Shown: positions 7,274 through 13,840 of the stretch, piece by piece
Numbering within the stretch: position 1 is the first letter of the stretch
How the letters are laid out: each line of letters begins with the position of its first letter
NCBI GenBank assembly: GCA_002477475.1
Contig: DLPX01000031.1
Span: forward strand, 1 to 16,359
Direction of reading: 5' to 3'
Source of the DNA: Proteobacteria bacterium UBA7447
GTDB lineage: Bacteria > Pseudomonadota > Gammaproteobacteria > Arenicellales > UBA868
Length of the DNA stretch: 16,359 nt
The notes under the pieces: model-generated
Databases searched by the model: none
Seen by the model: the letters and a program-made list of their open reading frames with translations, nothing else
What the model was told of the DNA's origin: nothing
Translations under genes and position numbers: made by a program

Positions 7274-7906
7274 GTGAGCCAAAGGGACCAAACCCGCGAG
7301 ACTCACTGGCAGTCCGTCTATGGCCGCCGACCGGCGGATGAGGTGAGCTGGTACCAGTTACACCCTGATACTTCTCTTTCGCTGATTCGATCCTGCCAAC
7401 TAGAAAAGAACGCAGCACTGATTGACGTCGGCGCAGGTGCCAGTGTGCTCGTGGACCACCTGCTAGATGATGGTTATTTGGACGTTACGGTGCTGGATAT
7501 CGCGAAAGCCGCCCTCGACCTAAGCCGCCGCCGCCTCGGTGCGCGAGCCGATCAGGTTCGTTGGCAGGTGGCGGACGTGACCGACTATTTGCCTGATCGC
7601 TCGTATGATCTGTGGCATGACCGGGCGGTTCTGCATTTTTTGACAGAACCTGAGCAGCGTGCTGCTTATCGTGTAGCGCTAGAGCAAGCACTCGAGCCGT
7701 GCGGACACCTTGTAGTGGGCACCTTTGCGATGGATGGGCCAACAAAATGCAGTGGTCTTGAGATCGTTCAGTATGATGCGGCTAAGCTGCTGGATTTGCT
7801 GGGCCCCGAATTTGTATTGCGTGAGGAGCAAAAAGAAGCGCATGTTACCCCGACAGGTGCGGTTCAGCAGTTTGCGTGGTTTGTTTTGCAGCGGGCTGGC
7901 GTCTAA
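7274..7906 (+). CDS. Class I SAM-dependent methyltransferase
   Basis: Small (210-residue) Rossmann-fold methyltransferase. Seen: an N-terminal HWQSVYGRRPADEVSWYQ segment typical of a widespread uncharacterised bacterial subfamily with relatives among eukaryotic METTL12/CSKMT-type proteins; motif I ALIDVGAGASVLVDHLL (48-64); acidic motif II Asp75 in VTVLDIA, which would hold the SAM ribose; ADVTDYLP (100-107); and WHDRAVLHFLTEP. The FAMDGPTKCSGLEIVQYD and AHVTPTGAVQQFAW blocks are subfamily signatures. The start is GTG at 7274, 13 bp after phnY, so it is very probably the last gene of the operon. The substrate is unknown: an aminophosphonate, a polyamine or a protein are all open. It converges on the amine oxidase gene with 29 bp between stops and no convincing terminator there. 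Confidence 0.82.
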   Translation: MSQRDQTRETHWQSVYGRRPADEVSWYQLHPDTSLSLIRSCQLEKNAALIDVGAGASVLVDHLLDDGYLDVTVLDIAKAALDLSRRRLGARADQVRWQVADVTDYLPDRSYDLWHDRAVLHFLTEPEQRAAYRVALEQALEPCGHLVVGTFAMDGPTKCSGLEIVQYDAAKLLDLLGPEFVLREEQKEAHVTPTGAVQQFAWFVLQRAGV

Positions 7907-7935
7907 AACTGTATTCAGGTTTTGTCTGGCTGCCT

Positions 7936-9288
7936 CTAGGATATTTTCTTCACGTAGGCCGCTGCCTCCAGTGCGCAAGCATGGCCGCGCTCGAGACCGC
8001 CATTGACGGTACTGGGTTGGGATGTATGTGTGGCCTCTCCTGAGAAAAAGAGCTTTTCCGCCAGGGTGGTGCCCAGTGCCCGACGGGCGGCATGTTTACC
8101 CGGTCTGACGGAGGAATAAGCGCCGTCGAATAAAGGGACTTTTCCGCAGGCGGTGGCAAATCCTTTCAGCAGTTGCTTTTCGATGTCGTTGCCCAGCATG
8201 CTTTTCAGACCATCCAGAGCATAGGCCACAGTGGTTTCCATCGATTCAGCTTCCAATGCTTTGGCCTGACTGCCGCCGACATAACCGTAAGTCAGATTTG
8301 CGTTATGTCTGTTCGTCAGATAACCCACTCCGGTTTCGTCATGTTGCTGTTGATAGACATAGGTGTCCTGGCCGAAGCCGAATATGTCTTTTTTGAACAG
8401 CAGGCCGATGTAATTCATCAACGCCATATCGATATCCTGGATCGCCTGTTGCTTCTGTGGAGGCAGCGAGGGAGTGAAGTGGATCCGCTCAGCGGCGAGT
8501 ACCCCTGCGGAGACGGTCAGGATTGCGGCTTTGGCTCGTATCGTCCCAGCAGACGTCGTAACGGTCACATCCGGCCCGCTCCAGTCTATTCTGGATGCCC
8601 CGGTTCGCAGACGAACCGGGACTGCTCGACCATAGTCGGCCACGACGGCGCCATAGCCTTGGGTGCAGAACCAACTGGTGGCATCGAGACTGCTCCACCA
8701 GCTTTTCGGCGACCAGTCCGCAGAGTCCTGCGCCATGTCCCAGACGCCATAATCGGAAGCGACGGTGTAACCCCAGGGAGTTGCAAAGAAGTCTTCGCCA
8801 AGAGCGGTGCGGGCGTTGTCGTCAGCGCCGCTTGCACTGCTCAATGCCGAATGCTTGATTCGACTGTTGAAAAGCGCGTCGGTCTGATGAAGATCAGTCA
8901 ATTCTTCGTCGGTTGCTTTCCTGTTTCCGACAAAGTATTCGATGCGCCCTGGATCTCGGTAGACCTCAAACCCGCGAGCCCTGGCGTGATCTAGCAGCGG
9001 GTTTGCTGGAGAGGCGCGCATCCAATGCGCGTGCGTATCGAAAGGGACGTTGAAGACAGAGTGATTGGTATAGACCCTGCCACCGATACGGTCATTGGCA
9101 TCAATCATGATGAATGTGACGCCTTGGTTCGTTAGTGTCCGGGCAGCTTCAAGCCCGGCGATTCCAGCGCCGATGATGACGACATCGGGATTGCTTGGAA
9201 AGTCTGCAAAGCTGATCGACGGCAGCAGTGATGATGCAGCTGCGGTCTTCAGGAATTGACGGCGGCCATGTTGGAGAGGGTTAGCCAT
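7936..9288 (-). CDS. Tat-exported flavin monoamine oxidase family protein
   Basis: FAD-dependent amine oxidase of the MAO/polyamine oxidase superfamily, 450 residues, predicted to oxidise a primary or secondary amine to an imine. The N-terminus has a twin-arginine signal, GRRQFLKTAAASSLLPSISFA (RR at 9-10), so the folded flavoprotein should be periplasmic. Then come the dinucleotide-binding VVIIGAGIAGLEAA (36-49), GGRVYT (69-74) and the C-terminal FAD motif FFSGEATHTSQPSTVNGG (from about 414). The usual lysine near the flavin in the MNYIGLLFKK region is not at an obvious position, so catalysis cannot be taken for granted. Its ATG is the first Met before the signal and gives a good Tat n-region. 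It is divergent from the trimethylamine-dehydrogenase homologue across 216 bp. The substrate is unknown; context suggests polyamines or methylamines. Confidence 0.87.
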   Translation of the reverse strand: MANPLQHGRRQFLKTAAASSLLPSISFADFPSNPDVVIIGAGIAGLEAARTLTNQGVTFIMIDANDRIGGRVYTNHSVFNVPFDTHAHWMRASPANPLLDHARARGFEVYRDPGRIEYFVGNRKATDEELTDLHQTDALFNSRIKHSALSSASGADDNARTALGEDFFATPWGYTVASDYGVWDMAQDSADWSPKSWWSSLDATSWFCTQGYGAVVADYGRAVPVRLRTGASRIDWSGPDVTVTTSAGTIRAKAAILTVSAGVLAAERIHFTPSLPPQKQQAIQDIDMALMNYIGLLFKKDIFGFGQDTYVYQQQHDETGVGYLTNRHNANLTYGYVGGSQAKALEAESMETTVAYALDGLKSMLGNDIEKQLLKGFATACGKVPLFDGAYSSVRPGKHAARRALGTTLAEKLFFSGEATHTSQPSTVNGGLERGHACALEAAAYVKKIS

Positions 9289-9504
9289 CGGGTTCGGATG
9301 CCGAGTCAGTGAGGCGAGTCAGGATACCCCACTCTTCACCGGAAATTAGAAAATTTTGTGGTTGCCTTATAAATCTGCTTCTGCGTAAGATGGTTTCTCT
9401 AAGAGACCAGCACCTGGATTGTCCAGTGGAAATCGCTTCGCCACCGATTATCGACCTTAAAGCGTTCAAGAGGGGGAAGCCCGAAAAAAAGCAGGAGATT
9501 TCTC
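9289..9504. promoter_or_regulatory. Divergent intergenic region (amine oxidase / TMADH-like)
   Basis: 216-bp gap between the divergent amine oxidase and dehydrogenase genes, so it must carry promoters for both unless they are read through. On the + strand a possible sigma-70 site is TTGCCT (9362-9367), 18 bp, TAAGAT (9386-9391). The + gene has a strong Shine-Dalgarno AGGAG about 8 nt before its ATG. An AT-rich patch around 9345-9375 is the likeliest RNA polymerase or regulator zone. I found no convincing promoter for the - gene and no small gene. Confidence 0.35.
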
Positions 9505-11544
9505 ATGCATAACCCCCAGCATGACGTTTTGTTTGAGCCAGTTCGTATCGGCCCTGTGACGGCCAAGAACCGCTTCTATCAGGTGCCCCACTGTACGGGG
9601 CTCGGCTGGTTGCGGCCCAAAATGGCCGCAGCGCTGAGGGGCATGAAGGCCGAGGGCGGCTGGGGGGTAGTCTGTACCGAGTGGTGTTCGATTCATCCTG
9701 CTTCGGATGATTTGCCCCATCCGAATGCTGCTTTGTGGCACGACGATCACATCAAAGATCAGGCACTGATGACTCAGGCGGTACATGACCATGACGCTCT
9801 GGCAGGGGTGGAGCTTTGGTTTGGGGGTGCTCGGTCAGCGAATCATTACACCCGTGAGACTGCCGTTGATGTTGCCAGTATTCCGAATCTTGCGGGTCAT
9901 CCATATCAGCCAAGATCAATGGATAAGTCTGATATCCGCGAGTTTCGGCGTTGGCACCGAGAAGCAGCAGTTCGAGCAAAGGAAGCAGACTTCGATATCG
10001 TGTACGTGTATGCCACTCACGGCTACCTCTTGTCTCACTTCCTGTCGGCGCAGACCAATACCCGGACCGATGAGTATGGCGGATCCCTGGAGAACCGTAC
10101 CCGACTGCTCCGGGAGCTCATTGAAGACACCAAGGAAGCCGTGGGAGACCGCTGTGCTGTTGCCGTACGCTACTCGGTCGGCGGTGATGATGGTGAGGCG
10201 GCGGAACTGACCGCAGAGCGTCGGGATCGGCTCGAAATGCTGGCCGAACTGCCGGATTTGTGGGACATCAACATCAACAACTATTACCAGGAGATGGGTG
10301 TCTCCCGTTTCTTCAAGGAAGGATCACTTGAGGAATACATGTCTTTCGTGAAGTCTGTCACGACCAGACCGGTGGTGACGGTCGGCCGGTTTACCTCACC
10401 CGATACCATGGCATCCCAGGTGCGGCGGGGCATCGTGGACTTCATCGGTGCGGCGCGCCCCTCAATCGCGGATCCGTTTTTACCTAACAAAATCCACGAA
10501 GGGCGTGCCGACGACATTCGCGAATGCATCGGCTGCAATATCTGTTACACCGGAGACGGACTGGGCACACCGATCCGCTGTACCCAGAATCCGACGATGG
10601 GAGAAGAGTATCGGCGCAACTGGCACCCCGAAGTCGTTGCCAACCGGGGTTCGGATGCTGAGGTTCTGATAGCGGGTGCGGGTCCTGCGGGCATGGAAGC
10701 TGCGCGGATGCTCGGACAACGCGGTTACCGGGTCATGCTGGCAGAAGCCACCCGCGAGCTTGGGGGGCGGGTCGCGCGAGAAGCCGCGTTACCTGGTCTG
10801 GGCGAATGGATTCGGGTTCGTGACTATCGGCAGCAACAGATTCAGAAGATGACTCAGGTACAGGTGTTTCTTGAGAGTGAACTCATTGCCGATGATGTCC
10901 TTGCAACCGGCGCCGATCATGTCGTCATCGCAACGGGTGCGCACTGGCGGGCGGATGGTTTTGGTCGGTCGCACCCTTATCCTCTTGAGACCCTCAATCC
11001 CGCATCAAACATCCTTACGCCGGATGACATCATGGCGGGGCAACTCCCATCAGGCCCGGTGGTGGTTTATGACGATGACAGCTTCTATATGGGAGGATTG
11101 GTCGCAGAGAAAATCAGTCTCGCCGGTCAAGCGGTTACCCTGGTGACGCCCGAGGACGTCGTCTCTGACTGGTGTGACTACACCTCAGAGCGTTTTTATG
11201 TTCAGAAGCGTCTGCTCGAACTTGGTGTCACCCTTCAAACCGGCCATCAGTTGGTTTCCTATGATGGCCAGGAGGTTCGGATTGCGAGCGGTTACACTGA
11301 TCAGGAGCAAACGCTGGGTGCCAATGCTCTGGTCCTGGTGACCGCTCGACAACCGAACGACGCTCTGTATCAGGCTCTGAACGAGCGTCTTGGGCAGGAT
11401 TCGCCTGCTGGTGCCCCGATCCTGCACCGAATCGGTGACTGCGATGCGCCGGCCATCATTGCCGCTGCAGTGTATGCGGGGCATCGGTTTGCCCGGGAAC
11501 TGGATACAAATACCGACAACAGACAGCAGCCACGGTACGAGTAG
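9505..11544 (+). CDS. Trimethylamine/histamine dehydrogenase family iron-sulfur flavoprotein
   Basis: 679-residue relative of trimethylamine dehydrogenase (TMADH): an FMN TIM barrel, a 4Fe-4S segment and FAD/ADP-binding Rossmann domains. Residues match TMADH numbering through the barrel. Cys30 (FYQVPHC) is the site of the 6-S-cysteinyl FMN bond, Tyr169 and His172 (VYATH) plus Arg222 fit the active site, and Cys341, Cys344, Cys347 and Cys359 (CIGCNIC...C) fit the cluster. The ADP/FAD motif is VLIAGAGPAGMEAA (near 389). It differs from TMADH in the aromatic cage: Trp60 for Tyr60, a 3-residue deletion around Trp264/Asp267, and Gly/Asp351 where Trp355 would fall. It also lacks most of the ~50-residue C-terminal tail. 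So it is an amine dehydrogenase passing electrons probably to ETF, but trimethylamine is unlikely; dimethylglycine, sarcosine, histamine-like or polyamine substrates are open. A dienoyl-CoA reductase is less likely given Cys30. Confidence 0.85.
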   Translation: MHNPQHDVLFEPVRIGPVTAKNRFYQVPHCTGLGWLRPKMAAALRGMKAEGGWGVVCTEWCSIHPASDDLPHPNAALWHDDHIKDQALMTQAVHDHDALAGVELWFGGARSANHYTRETAVDVASIPNLAGHPYQPRSMDKSDIREFRRWHREAAVRAKEADFDIVYVYATHGYLLSHFLSAQTNTRTDEYGGSLENRTRLLRELIEDTKEAVGDRCAVAVRYSVGGDDGEAAELTAERRDRLEMLAELPDLWDININNYYQEMGVSRFFKEGSLEEYMSFVKSVTTRPVVTVGRFTSPDTMASQVRRGIVDFIGAARPSIADPFLPNKIHEGRADDIRECIGCNICYTGDGLGTPIRCTQNPTMGEEYRRNWHPEVVANRGSDAEVLIAGAGPAGMEAARMLGQRGYRVMLAEATRELGGRVAREAALPGLGEWIRVRDYRQQQIQKMTQVQVFLESELIADDVLATGADHVVIATGAHWRADGFGRSHPYPLETLNPASNILTPDDIMAGQLPSGPVVVYDDDSFYMGGLVAEKISLAGQAVTLVTPEDVVSDWCDYTSERFYVQKRLLELGVTLQTGHQLVSYDGQEVRIASGYTDQEQTLGANALVLVTARQPNDALYQALNERLGQDSPAGAPILHRIGDCDAPAIIAAAVYAGHRFARELDTNTDNRQQPRYE

Positions 11545-11557
11545 ACCGGTCGCGGGG

Positions 11558-12778
11558 TTAACGGGAAATCACATTGTGATCCGGACCGTAGGGAAATCCG
11601 GTGATATTTTCTGAGCCGTTTTCCGTTAGCACCAGAATGTCGTGCTCCCGGTAACCGCCCGCGCCGGGTTGTCCTTCCGGAATGGTCAGCATGGGTTCCA
11701 TCGAGACCACCATATTCGGTTCAAGAACGGTGTCGATATCCTCGCGCAGTTCCAGCCCCGCTTCGCGTCCGTAGTAATGGGACAGTACGCCGAAAGAGTG
11801 TCCGTATCCAAATGTGCGGTACTGCAAAAGATCGAGCGCGGCAAAATGCGCATTGATCTCAGCACAGATGTCAGAGCACCGGGCGCCAGGCTTGATGAGC
11901 GATAGGCCAAGTTCATGGGCCTCGACATTGGCCTGCCAGATCTTCAGCGAGGCCGGATCGACTTTCTCGAGAAACAGGGTGCGCTCAAGCGCTGTGTAGT
12001 ACCCGGATATCATGGGAAAGGTATTGAGGCTCAGAATATCGCCACTTTCCAACTGTCGAGTCGTCACCGGATTATGAGCGCCGTCCGTGTTGATGCCAGA
12101 TTGAAACCATACCCAGGTGTCCCGGATTTCACTGTCGGGATAGTTCCTGGAAATCGCGAGTTCCATTGCATCTCGACCCGCCATGGCGACATCAATTTCT
12201 CTCGCACCTGCCTGAATCGAGTCCCGTACTGCGGCGCCGCCGATATCGGCAATCCGCGCGCCGCCTTTAATCAGTGCAATCTCTTCTGCAGATTTAATCA
12301 TTCGCAGGGTCATGATGTCGTTGCTGATGTCTTCAGCTTGAAGATGGCTATTGAGCGACTCCATCTTCTGCCGGGCAGCCAGGGTGAGATGATCATCTTC
12401 AATACCGACGAGATCGGTCTGGGGTAACACATGGTTTACTGCGCGCCAGTAATTGTCCCGTTTCCAGTCGGTATAAATCAGGTTGTCACCATAACTGCGC
12501 CGCCAGGGTTGTCCGAGATCAATGTTCGCCGAGATCGTGGTACAACCGGTTTCGGTGACAATGCAAGCATAGGGCCGGCCGAAGCTGCAATACAAGAATC
12601 CCGAGTAGTAGGCGACGCTGTGCATTGAGGTCAGCAGGACAGCACGAAGTCCTTTGCCTGACATCAGTTGCCTAAGCGCAGTTAGCCGTCTTTCGTATTC
12701 AGCAGCAGAAAACGGGAGTGGACTTTTCGACCCGTTGTGAAGTTCAAAAAACTCGGGTCTTTGGGAAACGGTATTCAT
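11558..12778 (-). CDS. Creatinase (creatine amidinohydrolase)
   Basis: Hydrolyses creatine to sarcosine and urea; cytoplasmic homodimer with the M24 'pita-bread' fold but no metal. The 406-residue protein tracks Pseudomonas putida creatinase closely along its length. Seen: FLYCSFGRPY with Arg68, SANIDLGQPWRR, YTDWKRDNY, MIKSAEE, TWVWFQSGINTDGAHNPVTT with catalytic His235, GYYTALERTLFL with Glu265, IKPGARCSD, FGYGHSFGVLSHYYGREAG with Arg338, and SMEPM with Glu361. These align with Arg64, His232, Glu262, Arg335 and Glu358 of the known enzyme. The metal-ligand pattern of true aminopeptidase P proteins is absent, ruling out Xaa-Pro peptidase. A GAGG site lies 8 nt before the ATG, with a strong promoter and ~140-nt leader upstream. 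It converges on the TMADH homologue (13 bp), which might act on the methylated product. No sarcosine oxidase, urease or creatininase gene is in the window. Confidence 0.95.
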   Translation of the reverse strand: MNTVSQRPEFFELHNGSKSPLPFSAAEYERRLTALRQLMSGKGLRAVLLTSMHSVAYYSGFLYCSFGRPYACIVTETGCTTISANIDLGQPWRRSYGDNLIYTDWKRDNYWRAVNHVLPQTDLVGIEDDHLTLAARQKMESLNSHLQAEDISNDIMTLRMIKSAEEIALIKGGARIADIGGAAVRDSIQAGAREIDVAMAGRDAMELAISRNYPDSEIRDTWVWFQSGINTDGAHNPVTTRQLESGDILSLNTFPMISGYYTALERTLFLEKVDPASLKIWQANVEAHELGLSLIKPGARCSDICAEINAHFAALDLLQYRTFGYGHSFGVLSHYYGREAGLELREDIDTVLEPNMVVSMEPMLTIPEGQPGAGGYREHDILVLTENGSENITGFPYGPDHNVISR

Positions 12779-12920
12779 CTTGATCGCCTCGTGTTGCCCG
12801 GGCGACGCTGAATACCTTTGCCCGGGAATTCATCCGGGCGTACAGGATGACTCAATACTGTGAGCGGAGAATCCCGAACACAGTGCCAAGTGTGAACGTC
12901 CGCGACGCCATCGCGAACGA
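12779..12920 (-). promoter_or_regulatory. Long structured 5' leader of creatinase mRNA
   Basis: About 142 nt lie between the inferred transcription start and the creatinase ATG. Three self-complementary units are seen. At 12898-12918 there is an 8-bp stem (one G.U in the RNA) with a 5-nt loop right at the RNA 5' end. At 12857-12884 arms ACTGTG/CACAGT enclose an inner CGG/CCG. At 12820-12839 arms GCCCGG/CCGGGC enclose 8 nt, and a further copy, GCCCGGGC at 12796-12803, sits 5 nt before the GAGG ribosome-binding site and could pair with either arm. This resembles a cis-regulatory RNA, but I recognise no known riboswitch class. Function is inference. Confidence 0.4.
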
Positions 12921-12926
12921 CGGCGC

Positions 12927-12956
12927 ATTATAGGAAGGGGTACGGGCGCTTTTCAA
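12927..12956 (-). promoter_or_regulatory. Sigma-70 promoter of creatinase
   Basis: Read on the - strand, -35 TTGAAA (12956-12951), 18-bp spacer, -10 TATAAT (12932-12927). The -10 is a perfect consensus and the -35 has five of six bases. Transcription would begin near 12920, giving the long leader. This is the strongest promoter-like sequence in the window. Confidence 0.75.
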
Positions 12957-12959
12957 TAG

Positions 12960-12993
12960 AGGGTTTGGCCACACCGAGAGCGCCGAAAACCCT
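12960..12993. repeat. Imperfect inverted repeat between divergent promoters
   Basis: Arms AGGGTTT (12960-12966) and AAACCCT (12987-12993) are perfect complements. They extend inward through GGC/GCC with a 2-base bulge. One arm begins 4 bp from the creatinase -35 and the other runs into the TATAAT serving the opposite gene. That position fits an operator for a divergently acting regulator; no T-run follows on either strand, so it is not a terminator. Confidence 0.45.
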
Positions 12994-12998
12994 ATAAT
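12993..12998 (+). promoter_or_regulatory. Probable -10 element for the DUF3530 gene
   Basis: A perfect TATAAT at 12993-12998 lies about 58 bp before the DUF3530 ATG. The nearest TTG-type -35 (TTGGCC, 12965-12970) is 22 bp away, too far for a standard promoter, so it may need an activator or be a weak site. Its first base overlaps the right arm of the inverted repeat. Confidence 0.4.
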
Positions 12999-13056
12999 TT
13001 ATGGCACTTACCTCTTGCGGCGACGGGTGTCGCCAACATCGTCGGGGCGTAAAGTC

Positions 13057-13815
13057 ATGATCTCAAAGCTGATTGTCTGGATAGCGCTGCTGGCGCTTAC
13101 GACACCCTTGTTGGCGTCAGATTTGGAAAAAGAAGAGCGCTGGCGTGAGCAGGTGGAAGATTCGATCATGGATGGTGAATCGGTTGATCTTGTGGTCGAG
13201 GGCCGGAATGTTTTCGCGATCTATACGAAGGCGGAAGAGGGCTCAGACAAGGGACTAATTGTCGTCCATGGTACGGACATCCATCCGAACTGGCAGCAGG
13301 TGGTGCAGCCTATTCGGGTCGAGATGGCGGGACATGGCTGGAATACCCTTGCTCTTCAGATGCCGATTCTGCATAACGAGGCCGAGTACGAAGAATATGT
13401 CGCGCTCTATCCGGAGGTGCCGCCACGCCTGCGAGCCGCCGAAGCGTTTCTAAAGGAAAAAGGCATCCAGACCATGGTGATTGCCGCCCACAGTCAGGGT
13501 GCCACGATGGCCAGTTACTATTTTTCCCGGCATGCCAGCAATGTCAAAGGGCTGATTGCCATCGGCATGGGAGCCACACAAAAGGACAGCCACGTTAACA
13601 GCGCCGAGTCATTAAAGAGGATCACCGTTCCCGTGCTCGATCTTTATGGTGATGACGATCTTCCCGGTGTCCTCGAGACTGTTGATGTGCGAAAGGCGGG
13701 CGCTGCCAATAACGCGCGCTATTCGCAACAGGTAATCGAAGGCGCAAATCATTTCTTTGATGGAGTGGATGACGAACTCATCAATGCGGTAGTCGACAGG
13801 GTGCAGCAGTTCTAG
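13057..13815 (+). CDS. DUF3530 family predicted secreted alpha/beta hydrolase
   Basis: 252-residue protein of the DUF3530 type, an alpha/beta-hydrolase-like family of unknown role found mainly in gammaproteobacteria. A signal peptide is clear: MISKLIVWIALLALTTPLLA, then SD, so it is probably periplasmic. Seen: VVHGTDIHPNW (70-79), the family's oxyanion/HG strand; GHGWNTLALQMP; nucleophile elbow AAHSQGA with Ser146; DLYGDDD with Asp199/200; and ANHFFDG with His232. The full Ser-Asp-His set suggests an active hydrolase; the substrate is unknown. I chose ATG 13057 over a TTG at 13015 because the signal peptide starts there. The Shine-Dalgarno (GGGG at 13043-13046) is weak. The MFS gene follows 25 bp later, probably in the same transcript. 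Confidence 0.75.
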   Translation: MISKLIVWIALLALTTPLLASDLEKEERWREQVEDSIMDGESVDLVVEGRNVFAIYTKAEEGSDKGLIVVHGTDIHPNWQQVVQPIRVEMAGHGWNTLALQMPILHNEAEYEEYVALYPEVPPRLRAAEAFLKEKGIQTMVIAAHSQGATMASYYFSRHASNVKGLIAIGMGATQKDSHVNSAESLKRITVPVLDLYGDDDLPGVLETVDVRKAGAANNARYSQQVIEGANHFFDGVDDELINAVVDRVQQF

Positions 13816-13840
13816 TGTATTACGGCAGGGGCGGCGCAAA

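Noticed and set aside
7907..7935. Bidirectional terminator between the methyltransferase and amine oxidase genes
   Set aside because: Only a 5-bp AAAAC/GTTTT match is visible, with no GC-rich stem or T-run; too weak to call.
8173..8994. Long open frame on the + strand (273 codons) opposite the amine oxidase
   Set aside because: It is fully antisense to a well-supported flavoprotein gene, and its translation shows no family pattern and is rich in Cys/Arg/Pro typical of a shadow frame.
11570..11590. ATCACA-T-TGTGAT palindrome resembling a CRP-type half-site pair
   Set aside because: It lies inside the creatinase coding end, far from any promoter, and is explained by codons for the C-terminal residues.
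11558..12778. Xaa-Pro aminopeptidase (M24) annotation
   Set aside because: The fold is shared, but the creatine-binding residues are kept and the di-metal ligand pattern is absent, matching creatinase.
12779..12920. Glycine riboswitch upstream of creatinase
   Set aside because: Attractive because sarcosine leads to glycine, but the conserved glycine-riboswitch core sequences are not present.
13015..13056. TTG start 14 codons upstream for the DUF3530 protein
   Set aside because: It would put an Arg-rich stretch before a clean signal peptide that begins at the ATG at 13057.
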